Shown here piece after piece: positions 23,903-34,095 of a DNA stretch of 64,000 nt. The notes beneath the pieces were generated by a model, which did not search any database, was not told the origin of the DNA, and worked only from the letters and a program-made list of their open reading frames with translations. Origin of the DNA: Desulfonatronum thiodismutans. Its GTDB lineage: Bacteria > Desulfobacterota > Desulfovibrionia > Desulfovibrionales > Desulfonatronaceae. The translations under genes and the position numbers were made by a program. The stretch covers positions 62,001 through 126,000 of the forward strand of contig NZ_JPIK01000020.1 in assembly GCF_000717475.1 (NCBI RefSeq). The letters are read 5' to 3'. Within the stretch, counting starts at the first letter, position 1, and the number at the start of each line of letters is the position of its first letter.

Positions 23903-25150
23903 TTAGTAGACTGTCCATTTTTTTGTGGCCACTTCATATCGGCCTATGTAATAGGATGCAATCCTGTCCATGACATTCAGTTCAAGGTTGAAAAAGAAGA
24001 AACTATAATCATAGTTGTGATACCAGCCCGGCAGCAAATTGTACGGCGCATTGAGATTTTGGTAATTTCCTGGTTTCGGCAGGGCGGTCGGGTCAATTAC
24101 TAACGCGCCCTGATTGTTTTGTGCGCCTGTGAAGTTAGCGATCACTACGGCATCAACATCGACGCCCCCGATTAAATATTTTTTCCAGGTAGGCCAAACC
24201 TGGCCTTCTGCAAGTCGTCCGCCCGGAGGAGGTCCCAGTTGGGGATTAACGGGCGGCTGAAATTTATAGAAGAGAGCTCCGAGATTTTCTGTTGCGGGAA
24301 CGGCAGTGGTCTCCATTTCATTCGGACCGCTTGCAGCCCAGGTTAGCGGATTAACGCTGTAAGCATTCGCTTGCACGATTCCGGTCGGCGAAGGACCGGT
24401 TTGTGAAAAATCACCTGGATTTTGCTGCGTGTTGTAAGTGATGATGCATCCTGTCTGTACCCTGCTGCTGCAGATGCCGAGTTGCGACAGAGCGGGGTAG
24501 TTTGATATATCATCGGCCGTGATAGACCAGCCGATTACGTAAGCGGCAACGAGTCTTTCGCGAAGTGTGGCATCTGAGAACCGCCTCTGTAAAAGCATAA
24601 GCAACAGGTTCGAACCTTGGCTGTGGCCTGCGAGAATAAATGGGCGAGGGTTATTATTATTATCGTCTTTGCTGTAATGCGACAGGAAATAGTCGAATGC
24701 GTTTTCAACATCTTTGTATGCGATTTCCAATGCCAGGTTCGCAGCCGCTCTGTTTGCTTCATTTGTTTTCCACAGCAGCGCCTCCAGAACGTATAAACCT
24801 GCCGCTTGCTGAAAATAAGGAACATAAAGATTTGTGCCTGCTTTGTTGAAAACGCTTGATTTGGAAGCGACTTGAGTGCTAATGCTCGGATCGGCTTGGG
24901 CCTGCCTGATGGTCTGGTTCCAAATCGGAGAATATGCAGAACTATTGCTTTTTATATCCGGGAAGTAGGTTGTTGGATACAGGAAGAAGACGTCCACAGC
25001 ATGTGACGCATTTGCCGGTAGAGTCTGCCAGTTTGTCGAAATAGAATACTTATTGACGCCTGTTTCATTCGAAGATGCGTTCAAGGCAATAAGTGGATTC
25101 AGCACTACCAGCATAATAATCGTTTTAATCCAAATCTTCATGATTTTCAT
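23903..25150 (-). CDS. DUF3089 family secreted alpha/beta hydrolase (lipase-like)
   Basis: 415 residues. A signal peptide (TIIMLVVLNPLIALNA) suggests export. VDVFFLYPTTYF and FILAGHSQGSNLLLMLLQRR (nucleophile S177 in GHSQG) are typical of the DUF3089 alpha/beta hydrolases. The substrate is unknown; esterase or lipase activity is likely. The gene is clearly richer in A+T than its neighbours and lies immediately after the break in umuC, so it was probably acquired horizontally. Its stop (23903-23905) is about 47 bases from the umuC break. Confidence 0.8.
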   Translation of the reverse strand: MKIMKIWIKTIIMLVVLNPLIALNASSNETGVNKYSISTNWQTLPANASHAVDVFFLYPTTYFPDIKSNSSAYSPIWNQTIRQAQADPSISTQVASKSSVFNKAGTNLYVPYFQQAAGLYVLEALLWKTNEANRAAANLALEIAYKDVENAFDYFLSHYSKDDNNNNPRPFILAGHSQGSNLLLMLLQRRFSDATLRERLVAAYVIGWSITADDISNYPALSQLGICSSRVQTGCIITYNTQQNPGDFSQTGPSPTGIVQANAYSVNPLTWAASGPNEMETTAVPATENLGALFYKFQPPVNPQLGPPPGGRLAEGQVWPTWKKYLIGGVDVDAVVIANFTGAQNNQGALVIDPTALPKPGNYQNLNAPYNLLPGWYHNYDYSFFFFNLELNVMDRIASYYIGRYEVATKKWTVY

Positions 25151-25467
25151 TGTTGTTTCTCCCCTGGGTTAACTACCTGAAGCTCAAGGATGAGGACAAG
25201 AGTCTCCTGCCCCTGGTGGCCATCTACTTTTACGCACCTCCGGTTTGATTTGAGGCTTTTGCCCATGCCTGATTTCGCCGTGATCTTTCACGGCCATGGT
25301 CCCGCGTGGTTGTCGTCTGGATAGAGTGCCTTCCATTCAGAATGATTGTTCCGCAGATTCCAGCCGATACAACCCTCGATGTGCTTGCGCAGCTTGGCGT
25401 CCACCTCGGTTTCGGCAAAGAATGCCGATTGACATCTTGCCGAAAGAACACTTTACACCGCACGGCC
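25151..25467. other. Region with two short coding-like fragments, probably gene relics
   Basis: On the plus strand, about 25170-25248 reads VNYLKLKDEDKSLLPLVAIY and ends at a stop without a plausible start. On the minus strand, 25450-25288 reads EVDAKLRKHIEGCIGWNLRN and further residues before a stop, also without a start. Neither is recognised. Their protein-like composition and lack of starts suggest remnants of genes cut during insertion. Confidence 0.35.
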
Positions 25468-25749
25468 TCACTCACGAATGCAGCCCCAGCCGGAAACGGG
25501 GTCGTATACCTTTCCTGTTTTTACCAAGGTCTCGAAAGGCTGGTCGCCGATATAACCGCGCAGCCCTATCGGGTCTTTCGGGTCAATGAGCATATACATC
25601 TTGTGTAGAAAAACGAAATGATGCATGCAACGATGATTTCCAATTTCATGGTTAGGTCCGATGCAAACGCATTTTGCTACATCATTAGCATGTGACGGAG
25701 TACTGAACGAAACCAGTACGAGAGCGGCAAGGAAAAGCATTTTTATCAT
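25468..25749 (-). CDS. Small secreted protein of unknown function
   Basis: 93 residues. MIKMLFLAALVLVSFSTPSHA is a clear signal peptide with a cleavable end. The mature part has four cysteines (CVCIGPNHE, HRCMHHF, GWGCIRE) that could form disulfides. AAGGAGA lies 6 bases before the start. It belongs to the A+T-rich patch next to the DUF3089 gene. The family is not recognised. Confidence 0.6.
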   Translation of the reverse strand: MIKMLFLAALVLVSFSTPSHANDVAKCVCIGPNHEIGNHRCMHHFVFLHKMYMLIDPKDPIGLRGYIGDQPFETLVKTGKVYDPVSGWGCIRE

Positions 25750-25928
25750 GATGTCTCCTTATGTGATGTTGTCGCGGTTGGAAATGTGGTGAGTGGTATT
25801 GGTTGATTTTTTTCAGTCTCAAACCCCTCAAGCCTTGGCACTTCTTGGGAGAGTGGGCAATCCACTATTGAGTAACCATAGGGGTTGTCAATGCCTAAAC
25901 CGGAGATTGATCGTGGAAGCCCTGTCAT
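25746..25928 (-). CDS. Possible 60-residue protein coupled to the small secreted protein
   Basis: The frame MTGLPRSISGLGIDNPYGYS ends in TGA that overlaps the start of the following gene as ATGA. It has no recognisable ribosome site and no known family. The overlap favours a real gene, the missing ribosome site argues against it. Confidence 0.25.
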   Translation of the reverse strand: MTGLPRSISGLGIDNPYGYSIVDCPLSQEVPRLEGFETEKNQPIPLTTFPTATTSHKETS

Positions 25929-25933
25929 ATTTG

Positions 25934-26140
25934 TTATCGTTCAAGCAAAAACATCAAGATCGTACCAGTACGTGGCATAGCCGTTGACGACCCACCGGAT
26001 GCGCCAGGTTCAGATTTTTTTTTTGCAAATTCCTCTTTCGTCATCCCGGCCTTCTTCCAGGGTCTGGCCGCGGCGTAATGCTTGAGGGTGATCCCGAAGA
26101 TGACCCGGGGTTTTTCGTGGGGGGATTCGGGATTGGGCAT
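25934..26140 (-). CDS. Possible 68-residue hypothetical protein
   Basis: The frame begins MPNPESPHEKPRVIFGITLK and contains GMTKEEFAKKKSEP. It lies 46 bases after the kinase gene on the same strand. The middle looks protein-like, but the end (TGTILMFLLER) does not. No clear Shine-Dalgarno is present. It may be a truncated gene at the edge of the acquired DNA. Confidence 0.25.
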   Translation of the reverse strand: MPNPESPHEKPRVIFGITLKHYAAARPWKKAGMTKEEFAKKKSEPGASGGSSTAMPRTGTILMFLLER

Positions 26141-26186
26141 GGGTTTTGGTAGTGGGCTTGCCGTCCCTGCGATTATCTCGCTGCGG

Positions 26187-29100
26187 TTATGCCATTTTAT
26201 TGGAGATCGCCCGCTCCAGCACCTTCGCCAAGTCCTTCATTTTCACCGGCTTGGCTAGGTAGTCGTCCATTCCGGCAGCCAGAAACTTCTCCCGGTCCCC
26301 GAGCATGGCGTAGGCGGTCAGGGCGATGATCGGCGTTCGACGATGGGAGGGCTGAGGGATGAGACCTGAAACCTGAGGGCCAGACGTCCGATCTCCGACG
26401 CCCGATTTCTGACCACTGACTTCTGACTCCTGACTCCTGATCCTTTTCGTCGCCTCCACCCCGTTCAGCACCGGCATCTGCACGTCCATCAGGATCACGT
26501 CGAAGTCCTGTGCCGCGAGCAAGTCCAGAACCTGTTGCCCGTCCTCGGCCAGGGTCACAGTGTGTCCGGCCCTTTCCAGGAGTTTTGTCGTGGGAAAAGA
26601 GCTTGACTCTTCATCCTCGGCCAGGAGGATGCGCAGGCTTTGTTTGGCTTCGGTCCGCCGCCTTGGTCCTTGCTCGGTGGGAATGCTCACTCCCTCGGGA
26701 AGTTTGAAGGGCAGGAGCACCTGCACCGTGGTCCCTTTACCGAGAGTGCTGGCCAGGGAAATACTCCCACCCATCAGGTCCACCAGTCGCTTGACAATCG
26801 CCAGCCCCAGCCCGGCGCCCTGATAGGATCGGGTGTAGGAGCCGTCCACCTGGACAAACGGCTTGAACAAGTCATCCTGCTTGTCCTCGGGAATCCCGAT
26901 GCCGGTATCGGACACCGTCAGCTGGATGCGGCATTCGCTCGGCCTTTCGGAGGACATGGAGGTCATTTCTACCTTGACGCTGCCCTTGTTCGTGAATTTC
27001 AAGGCATTGCCCGTCAGGTTGAAGAGAATCTGCCGGACCCGCGCCTCGTCGCCGATAAGTCGGGAGGGGATGTCCGGATCAATGAAACATTCGAGATGGA
27101 TGCCCTTGTCCCTGGTCGCAACCTGGAACAGGTCGGATACGGAATCAGCCAGTTCCTGGACCACGAACTCGGCCTCATGGATCGTCATCTGGCCCGCCTC
27201 GACCCGAGAAAGGTCCAAAATGTCGGTGAGCAGTCTGGTCAATCGGTTGGCCGAACTCGTGGCCATCCGCACATACTTCCGTTGATTCCCGTCCAGAGAT
27301 GTCGTCTCCAAAAGCTGCATCATGCCCATGATCCCGTTAATGGGCGTACGGATTTCATGGCTCATGTTGGCCAGAAACTCGGACTTGGCTTTGTTGGCGG
27401 CCTCGGCCTGTTCCTTGGCCAGAAGCAGCGCTTGTTCAGCATGGTATCGCGAGGTGATATCCTGGTTGACGACAATGGCTGCTTCAACGTTGCCGTCTTC
27501 GTCCATCACCGGGGCGGTATAATTCAGGATAATCTTTTTTTTGCCGTTAAATGCTTCGATTTCCAGGAGTTCGTCGACTACGGTCTCCCCCTTGTTCACG
27601 GTATGCGCCAGTGCCCAATCATCCGGCGCGATTTCCTCTCCAGAGGGCAAACGTTTGGCCTTGAACACCCCGTACTCTTTCTGATCGACATTAGGCTCTC
27701 CCCCCCAAATTGCCACTCCTGCCGGATTGCCCTGCATGAGCTTTCCGTTCTTGTCCGCGATCCACAAGCCGATGGGCAGGATTTCAAATACCCTCCTGAT
27801 CATGTTTTCGCTTCTGCGCAAGGCCTCTTCGGTCTGCTTGCGGTACGTGACATCCCAGACAGTCGACACCATCAGATTGCTCTCGGGCAAGGGGATGTTC
27901 TGTGCTGTAATATAAAAAAGCTCCTGGCCTGGTCGAAACACCGGAACATCTTTCCAGCACATCCTGGCAGGGTCACCGCTGGCACAATCCTCAAGAACTC
28001 TGGATTTTATCTGTTCCCTGAATTCAGGCTCCTGATAGACAACTTCCCAGAAATCGTTCGGCGCGGCCAACGCCTCTCGTGTCGTCCGGTAGAATTTGGC
28101 GAAATTGTCGTTCATGTAAGAGAACTGCACCCTTGGATCGACCGAGTTCACGGCAACCCCCACCGGAAGATTGTCCAAGGTCGTCTGGATAAAGGCTTCC
28201 CGTTCCCGCAACGCCTCAACGGCCCGTGTCCGCTCCGTGATGTCCTCGAACGTCGCATACGCCTGAAAGGGTTTTGCTTCTCCTGGCTGGAACAAGGGAA
28301 TGGCCGTAATAGATAACCAGACATGCGCGTTCTTTTCAGGATGAAACACCCCCCGGACAACAGGCCCGACAGTCTCTCCGGTGCGCAAGGAGATCATGGC
28401 TGGATGGCCCTTTCCTGGAACCGCTGTCCCGTCTTCCTCGATCATTTTCCAACGAGGGTCCATGGACGTCTTGCCCTGCATCTGGCCGAAGGTAAGGCCA
28501 AGAATCCTCTCCGCTGCTGGATTCGCTGAAATGATGGTGCCGTCAGCTGCTTGATAAATCACTCCCTGGGCCATGGTCTCGAAGAGGCGGCGGTGCTTTT
28601 CCTCACTTTCCCGCAGCGCCTTTTCTGCCTGCTTTTGCGCGGAGATGTCGCGAATCAACTCCACCGTATATTCGACCTCTCCATCTTCATTGAAGATCGG
28701 ATTGGCCCGGCAACTCAGGTGCATATCTAGTTCAGGAGCGAATTTTTCCAACTCCACTTGCTTTTTTGATCTTGTCGCTTCAAGGGTTGCGCAGGGTTGG
28801 CAAGGCGTATTCCGGCCAATGAGTTCATAGCACTTTTTGCCCTCAGTGTGCCCCTGCTGAAACTTGTTCAGAAATGCGTATCCAGCCTTGTTGTATCGCA
28901 CTACGCTCAGGTCAGGGCGCTTGACGCTCATGATGTCCGGGGTGTTGTCTAGAACGGCTTCAAGCAGTGCTGTCTTTTCCTTGAGCTCATGTTCGGCCCT
29001 TTTTCGCTGCGTGATATCGCTGGCAATGGTGGCAAATTGGTTTTTCTTTGGAGATACCGTGCTTATCTCGAAGTATTTCTCCATGGGTTCGAAATAGGTT

Positions 29101-30533
29101 GTGAAGCTGCAAGGTTCGTCACCCAACACCACTTTTTCATACTCGCTGAGGTAGGGCGCTGTTTCCGTTTCGTATACATCGGTTGCCAGTTTCCCAACGG
29201 CATCTTCACGCCTGATGCCGGTTACCTCAGTAAACGCGAGATTGCAGTCGATTATTTTGTAGTTCGTAGCCTTCCCATATTCATCAAAAACAATTTCGTG
29301 AAGCACAACCATTTCCGACATGGAATGGAATAGAGAATGGTATTTGTCTTCACTTTCCCGCAGGGCTTCCTCGGCCAGTGCAGCTCTGGTAACGTCTCGG
29401 CTGATGGAAAGGACGGATTGAATGCCCTGATTGCTTTTTTCAGGAATGAGGCGCCAATTGAAGATAATCCTACGGTCATCAACGTGGTGCTCAAATTCAG
29501 TTTCTAATTCTTCTCCATGCTCAAACACGTTACCGATCATTTCTTCCCAGTAAGAGCACATATGTTCGGCAAAACCGAGCTCTCTATGCGTCTTCCCGAT
29601 AAACTCCATTGAAGGTATGCCTGTCACAGACTCCACATTCGGAGAAGCAAACAAGTGCCGACCCATACGGTCAAAACGTAAAATGATATCCGGCAGCCCC
29701 TTGATGAGCGTGCGAAAATTCTGCTCGCTTTCCTGCAGAGCCTCCTCGAAGCGTTTCTTCTCGGTAACATCCTGGAAGATACAATGCGTTCTTTGAAACC
29801 GGCCCTGGTCGTCGCGTTGGATTTTGCCGTTGAAGAAAACAAGAATTGTTGACCCGTCCTTCTTGACCATCTCGAATTCAACGCCCAGAATTTCGCCCAC
29901 CGCCTTAAATTTGGGGAAATTCTCCTTGAAATGATCCTTCCAGTCCGGATGCAGAATGTCGCCAAAATTTTTGCCGATAAGTTCCTCTCGGCTGTAGCCG
30001 AGCACATCCAGAAATGTCTGGTTGATGTCCAAGAAATTGCCCTGTTCATCCAGGGATTGATAGGGCATTGGGGCGTTAGTGAACATCAATCGAAAACGAT
30101 CTTCGCTCTCCTTCTTGGCCTGCTCAGCGGTTCTCCTCGCGGAAATGTCCGTGACAAATCCATGAAGGCGCGTGATGTTTCCTTTTTTATCTCGAACCAA
30201 GTGGATTGATTCCGAGGTCCAGAACGTTGAGCCGTCCTTGCGCAGATGAAGGGCTTCAAAATCCTTCGCCGTCTCACTGGCATCGAAGTATTCGAACAGC
30301 CGACGTCGATCCTCCGGGTCGGCGTATATCTTCGTAGTGACATCCGTGACAGACTCGATCATTTCCTGCGCTGACCCGTACCCGTACATATCCACCATGG
30401 CTTGATTGACTGAAAGAAATCTGCCTTCCGGCGTGGACGTAAAGATGCCGATAGGCGCGTCCATCAGGATGTCGTGGGGGGACTCAAAGATTGCTTGGAT
30501 GGGTCCTGTTTTCGAGTGTTGCTTCTCGGCCAT
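26187..30533 (-). CDS. Hybrid sensor histidine kinase with about eight PAS domains and a receiver domain
   Basis: 1448 residues from ATG 30533 (GGAG upstream), preferred over a start 72 bases earlier. No membrane segment is seen, so it is probably a cytoplasmic sensor. About eight PAS units follow one another from residue 15 to 1035. The kinase core has H1059 in NMSHEIRTP, then an HATPase domain with DTGIGIPE and [10 protein letters not shown]. The receiver has AEDEESS and the phospho-acceptor Asp near 1349 (ILMDVQMP), then ALTAYAM and YLAKPV. An approximately 33-residue repeat-derived insert sits between RIRSQ and [10 protein letters not shown]. The signal and target are unknown. Confidence 0.9.
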   Translation of the reverse strand: MAEKQHSKTGPIQAIFESPHDILMDAPIGIFTSTPEGRFLSVNQAMVDMYGYGSAQEMIESVTDVTTKIYADPEDRRRLFEYFDASETAKDFEALHLRKDGSTFWTSESIHLVRDKKGNITRLHGFVTDISARRTAEQAKKESEDRFRLMFTNAPMPYQSLDEQGNFLDINQTFLDVLGYSREELIGKNFGDILHPDWKDHFKENFPKFKAVGEILGVEFEMVKKDGSTILVFFNGKIQRDDQGRFQRTHCIFQDVTEKKRFEEALQESEQNFRTLIKGLPDIILRFDRMGRHLFASPNVESVTGIPSMEFIGKTHRELGFAEHMCSYWEEMIGNVFEHGEELETEFEHHVDDRRIIFNWRLIPEKSNQGIQSVLSISRDVTRAALAEEALRESEDKYHSLFHSMSEMVVLHEIVFDEYGKATNYKIIDCNLAFTEVTGIRREDAVGKLATDVYETETAPYLSEYEKVVLGDEPCSFTTYFEPMEKYFEISTVSPKKNQFATIASDITQRKRAEHELKEKTALLEAVLDNTPDIMSVKRPDLSVVRYNKAGYAFLNKFQQGHTEGKKCYELIGRNTPCQPCATLEATRSKKQVELEKFAPELDMHLSCRANPIFNEDGEVEYTVELIRDISAQKQAEKALRESEEKHRRLFETMAQGVIYQAADGTIISANPAAERILGLTFGQMQGKTSMDPRWKMIEEDGTAVPGKGHPAMISLRTGETVGPVVRGVFHPEKNAHVWLSITAIPLFQPGEAKPFQAYATFEDITERTRAVEALREREAFIQTTLDNLPVGVAVNSVDPRVQFSYMNDNFAKFYRTTREALAAPNDFWEVVYQEPEFREQIKSRVLEDCASGDPARMCWKDVPVFRPGQELFYITAQNIPLPESNLMVSTVWDVTYRKQTEEALRRSENMIRRVFEILPIGLWIADKNGKLMQGNPAGVAIWGGEPNVDQKEYGVFKAKRLPSGEEIAPDDWALAHTVNKGETVVDELLEIEAFNGKKKIILNYTAPVMDEDGNVEAAIVVNQDITSRYHAEQALLLAKEQAEAANKAKSEFLANMSHEIRTPINGIMGMMQLLETTSLDGNQRKYVRMATSSANRLTRLLTDILDLSRVEAGQMTIHEAEFVVQELADSVSDLFQVATRDKGIHLECFIDPDIPSRLIGDEARVRQILFNLTGNALKFTNKGSVKVEMTSMSSERPSECRIQLTVSDTGIGIPEDKQDDLFKPFVQVDGSYTRSYQGAGLGLAIVKRLVDLMGGSISLASTLGKGTTVQVLLPFKLPEGVSIPTEQGPRRRTEAKQSLRILLAEDEESSSFPTTKLLERAGHTVTLAEDGQQVLDLLAAQDFDVILMDVQMPVLNGVEATKRIRSQESEVSGQKSGVGDRTSGPQVSGLIPQPSHRRTPIIALTAYAMLGDREKFLAAGMDDYLAKPVKMKDLAKVLERAISNKMA
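26342..26443 (-). repeat. Repeat-derived insert within the receiver domain of the kinase gene
   Basis: Read on the coding strand, this stretch is built of CAGGAGTCAGGAGTCAGAAG-like units and encodes [19 protein letters not shown] and more low-complexity residues. The conserved receiver motifs on both sides remain in frame. A related repeat is found downstream of gltB (16652-16686). A mobile intergenic repeat has apparently entered a coding region without breaking it. Confidence 0.6.
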
Positions 30534-30605
30534 GCGGGCTCCTGGGGCAGTGCGGCGGGGCGAAGAGGTGGTGTTTTTCAAGCAGGAAAGGTCAAGTTGG
30601 CGCAC

Positions 30606-30930
30606 TAACGCATATTAACGACTGAGCGTGCGGACATTGTTCATTCTACGACAAATCTTTTTCTTTCTTCCTTATCCTTGGCAACAAGGTCAAGCCTGAA
30701 TTTCGTACAAGACTAAACCCGAAGAAGCCTTCAAGACGCCGATGAGGTCAACGAGTGAAGCTCCGATGTCGGTCCGTAGGGAGGACTTGGGCTGTTTAAA
30801 AATTTGGACGATGCTTCCCATGGGCTTAGGAGCGAGGGGTTGATCGTCGACGTTCCCGTAGGCTGGTTCGCCAAGTGGCTTCGCCTCGTGTTCCCGAAAC
30901 GTACATAGTGGTGACATGGAGAAATCCAAA
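30606..30930. other. Intergenic region with one doubtful minus-strand frame (30690-30929)
   Basis: A 79-residue frame on the minus strand reads PLGEPAYGNVDDQPLAPKPM and further residues to a stop at 30690. It starts at TTG with no ribosome site and lies just after a terminator. It looks somewhat protein-like but is probably not expressed. No other gene is seen between the kinase and the tRNA. Confidence 0.3.
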
Positions 30931-30963
30931 ACAAAAAGGGCTTACAGTTTTCACTGTAAGCCC
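30931..30963 (-). terminator. Intrinsic terminator after tRNA-Leu
   Basis: On the minus strand GGGCTTACAG pairs perfectly with CTGTAAGCCC around a 6-base loop and is followed by TTTTTGTTTT. It begins 11 bases after the tRNA and ends its transcript. Confidence 0.92.
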
Positions 30964-30973
30964 TAGATTTTCG

Positions 30974-31060
30974 TGGTGCCGGGGGTCGGAATCGAACCGA
31001 CACGGAGTTGCCCCCGCTGGATTTTGAGTCCAGTGCGTCTACCAGTTTCACCACCCCGGC
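30974..31060 (-). tRNA. tRNA-Leu (anticodon CAA)
   Basis: On the minus strand the 5' acceptor GCCGGGG pairs with 3' CCCCGGC, the anticodon arm is CTGGA-CTCAAAA-TCCAG giving anticodon CAA, and the T arm contains GGTTCGATTCC. A long variable arm (CGGGGGCAACTCCG) identifies the class II leucine type. CCA is encoded at 30974-30976. A strong terminator follows. Confidence 0.96.
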
Positions 31061-31142
31061 GTAAAGGGAGGCATCTAGCTTGGGAGGGGTATGCCTGTCA
31101 AGCTTGAAGTCGTTCGTTTCCCCATTGGCTCTCGTTTGGCGG

Positions 31143-33128
31143 CTATGCGTATTTCGCTTGAATGATTGAGACGAGGTGTTCCGGGGTGAAGCCGTATTTT
31201 TTGGCCAGGGCGCTTGCTGGGGCGGAGTCGCCGAAGTGGTCCAGGCCCAGGACGATTCCGTTGAGGCCGACGTATTTGTACCAGGGATCGGAGCGGCCGG
31301 CTTCGACGGCGACGCGTTTTTGAATCCGGGGCGGCAGGATTTCGTCCTTGTAGGCCTGGGGTTGTTCCTCGAACAGTTCCAGACAGGGGGCGCTGACCAC
31401 CCGGATTTTCTGGTCCGGAAGCATCTTGGCCGCTTCCAGGGCGAGGTGCACTTCGGAGCCGGTGGCAATGATCAGCATTTCCGGGGAGCCGTCGGCGGGG
31501 TCGTGCAGGACGTAGGCTCCGCGGCGAGCGCCTTCGGCTGTTTGGGGGAATGCCTCCGGAGCCAGGACCGGGAGATCCTGGCGGGTGAAGAGCAGGGCGG
31601 AAGGGCGCTTGTCCTGGGTCAGGGCGACTTCCATCATGATCCGGCTTTCCACGACGTCCGCGGGGCGCATCACCAGGAGATTGGGAATCAGGCGCAGGGA
31701 CCAGGCGTGCTCCACGGGTTGGTGCGTCGGGCCGTCTTCCCCGACGTAAAAGGAGTCGTGGGTGTAGACGTGCAGGACCGGGAGGTTCTGGATGGCGGAC
31801 ATGCGCACGGCATTGCGCTGGTAGTCGGAAAAGACCAGGAAGGTCGCGCCGAAACCCACCAGGCCGCCATGCAGGGCGATGCCGTTGAGGATGGCGCCCA
31901 TGGGGAATTCCCGCACGCCGAAGCTGAGGTTGCGCCCGGTGGGGTTGTCCGAACCGAAGATGCCGGTGGTGTCCCGGAACTTGGTCGTCTGGTTGGAGGG
32001 GTCCAGGTCCGCCGAGCCGCCCACCAGATTCGGCAACTGGGCGATCAGTTCGTTCAGGCATTGGCCAAAGGCTTTGCGCGTTGATACCTTTTTCGTGACG
32101 TCCAATTCCGGCCATGTGAAGGAACGATGGGAGGGCGGGGCGACGTGTTGATCCCAGGTCCGGGCAAAAGCGGCGTCCGTGGTCTTCTTTTCCTGGACAT
32201 GCCGTTTCCAGGCGTCGACTTCCTTGGCCAGTTCCGGAAAGCGGGCCCGGAAGTGGTCCAGGGCGTCCTGGGGAAGGTGAAAGGTTTCCTCCTCCGGTAG
32301 ACCGAGCTTGCGCTTGGTGGCCTTGATTTCGTCCGGGCTGAGCGGCGCGCCGTGGGTTTCGAAGTCCCCTTCCATGGAGGCCGTGCCCTTGGCGATGACC
32401 GTGTGGCCGATGATCAGTGTGGGGCGGGCGGTTTCGGCCTTGGCCCGGCGGATGGCTTCGCGGATCTGGTCGTGATCGTGGCCATCCACTTCCTGAACGT
32501 CCCAGCAAAACGCCTCAAAGAGCTTGCGGTAGTCCGTGCAGTCGGATCGGTTGGTGGGTCCGGAGAGCTGAATCTGGTTGCTGTCGTAGAACACGATCAG
32601 TTTGCCCAGCCCCCAGTGTCCGGCCAGACTGGCCGCGCCCAGGGCCACCGGTTCCTGCATGTCGCCGTCCGAAGCCAGAACATAGGTGGAGTGGTCCACC
32701 ACGTCCGTGCCGAGACGGGCGGCCAGCATCCGCTCCGCTACGGCCATGCCCACGCCCATGGCCAGGCCCTGGCCCAGGGGGCCGGTGGTGGCTTCCACAC
32801 CGGGGGTCATGTGTTCTTCGGGGTGGCCCGGAGTTCGGCTGCCCAGCTGGCGGAAATCTTGAAGATCCTGGATGTTCAGGTGCCCGACCAGGGCCAGCAG
32901 GCCGTAGAGCAGCATGGACTCGTGCCCGGCGGAAAGCACGAAGCGATCCCGATTGAACCAGGCCGGGTCCCGGGGATCGTGGCGCAGGAACTCATGGAAC
33001 AGGACATAGGCCATGTCCGCGGACGACATGGGCCCCCCGGGATGGCCGGAATTGGCCTTGCGGGTGGCGTCCATAACCAGTCCCTTGATGACGTTGACGG
33101 CGCGTTGATTCGGTTCGCTGGTGTTCAT
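31143..33128 (-). CDS. tkt: Transketolase
   Basis: 661 residues. It moves two-carbon units between sugar phosphates in the non-oxidative pentose phosphate pathway. NSGHPGGPMSSADMAYVLF is the family opening, and ASDGDMQEPVALGAASLAGH is the thiamine-diphosphate binding motif ending near YDSNQ. HDSFYVGEDGPTHQPVEH is the pyrimidine-domain signature. It lies 15 bases after rpiB, another pentose phosphate gene, in the same operon. Length is normal. Confidence 0.96.
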   Translation of the reverse strand: MNTSEPNQRAVNVIKGLVMDATRKANSGHPGGPMSSADMAYVLFHEFLRHDPRDPAWFNRDRFVLSAGHESMLLYGLLALVGHLNIQDLQDFRQLGSRTPGHPEEHMTPGVEATTGPLGQGLAMGVGMAVAERMLAARLGTDVVDHSTYVLASDGDMQEPVALGAASLAGHWGLGKLIVFYDSNQIQLSGPTNRSDCTDYRKLFEAFCWDVQEVDGHDHDQIREAIRRAKAETARPTLIIGHTVIAKGTASMEGDFETHGAPLSPDEIKATKRKLGLPEEETFHLPQDALDHFRARFPELAKEVDAWKRHVQEKKTTDAAFARTWDQHVAPPSHRSFTWPELDVTKKVSTRKAFGQCLNELIAQLPNLVGGSADLDPSNQTTKFRDTTGIFGSDNPTGRNLSFGVREFPMGAILNGIALHGGLVGFGATFLVFSDYQRNAVRMSAIQNLPVLHVYTHDSFYVGEDGPTHQPVEHAWSLRLIPNLLVMRPADVVESRIMMEVALTQDKRPSALLFTRQDLPVLAPEAFPQTAEGARRGAYVLHDPADGSPEMLIIATGSEVHLALEAAKMLPDQKIRVVSAPCLELFEEQPQAYKDEILPPRIQKRVAVEAGRSDPWYKYVGLNGIVLGLDHFGDSAPASALAKKYGFTPEHLVSIIQAKYA

Positions 33129-33143
33129 GGTGGTGATCCTTTC

Positions 33144-33593
33144 TTATGAATTGGCGTTCAGGGTTTCGATCTGCTCGATGCGGCGCTGATGGCGCTCGCC
33201 TTCAAAATTCGCGGCCAAAAACACGTTGACGATGCTTTTGGCCAACTCGTCGCCCAGAACCCGCGAGCCCAGGCAGAGAACATTGGCGTTGTTGTGCGCC
33301 CGGGTCATCCGGGCGAGGTATTCATTGGTGCACAGGGCCGCGCGGATGCCGGGAAAGCGGTTGGCGGCCATGCTCATGCCCATGCCCGTGCCGCAGATCA
33401 GGATGCCGAGATGTCCCGAGGACAGGACTTCCCGGCAGACGTCGCCGGCCACGAGAGGGTAGTCGCAGGACTCCTTGGAGCGTGCTCCCAGGTCCTTGAT
33501 CTCGAAGCCCGCTTCTTGCAGATGGCGTGTGACGGCGGTTTTGAGATCAAATCCGGCATGGTCGGAACCGATGACGACCGTAGATGACGACAT
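33144..33593 (-). CDS. rpiB: Ribose 5-phosphate isomerase B
   Basis: 149 residues. It interconverts ribose 5-phosphate and ribulose 5-phosphate. VVIGSDHAGFDLK and SCDYPLVAGDVCREV are typical, as is the GTGMGMSMAANRFPGIRAALC loop region. It precedes tkt in the same operon by 15 bases, a natural functional pair. Confidence 0.95.
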   Translation of the reverse strand: MSSSTVVIGSDHAGFDLKTAVTRHLQEAGFEIKDLGARSKESCDYPLVAGDVCREVLSSGHLGILICGTGMGMSMAANRFPGIRAALCTNEYLARMTRAHNNANVLCLGSRVLGDELAKSIVNVFLAANFEGERHQRRIEQIETLNANS

Positions 33594-33617
33594 ATGCTTC
33601 TCCTTGCTCAGTTGAGG

Positions 33618-34001
33618 TCATGAAGTGGTTGATGAGTCGGCGGGCAGTTTCCATTTTTGGACGCGGCGTTGGACGTATTCGATTCGCTCTTCCTTCAACC
33701 GTGCCTTCAGAAATTCGATCTCATCCAGTAGAAACGCGACCTGTTTGATGGCCAGTTCCTTTTCGTCGAAGATGTTCAACTCCTGGTCGTTCTTGGCCAC
33801 CTCCAGACCGGCTCCGGCGGCTTCGATCATGCCCAGGGCATGGTATTCCTGGCGCAACCGTTTGCGCAGTTGCGCGATTTCCCAGTTACGCAGGGTAAGC
33901 AGGAACAGCCAGGTCAGTTCGCTGCCAAGAACTTTCAGGCCCAGCCAGAACGAACGGTGCAAGGGAATGTTCGTGGCGTCGGGGGAGGTCGTGGTCGTCA
34001 T
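33618..34001 (-). CDS. Small protein with coiled-coil, unknown function
   Basis: 127 residues from ATG 34001, chosen for GGAG 6 bases upstream; the open frame extends upstream to 34085. It has a short hydrophobic segment (WLGLKVLGSELTWLFLLTL) followed by a charged heptad-rich helix (EIAQLRKRLRQEYHALGM and AFLLDEIEFLKARLKEERIE). It may be a peripheral membrane protein. It sits between a lipoprotein gene and rpiB. No family is recognised. Confidence 0.7.
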   Translation of the reverse strand: MTTTTSPDATNIPLHRSFWLGLKVLGSELTWLFLLTLRNWEIAQLRKRLRQEYHALGMIEAAGAGLEVAKNDQELNIFDEKELAIKQVAFLLDEIEFLKARLKEERIEYVQRRVQKWKLPADSSTTS

Positions 34002-34095
34002 GGTGCTCTCCATTGTGAGCGGTTTCGGTCTGCTTTTGTATTCCTCGCGGGTCATGAGGCGAACGAAGGTCGCGGTTTGGCTCAATCCGTTGAGC

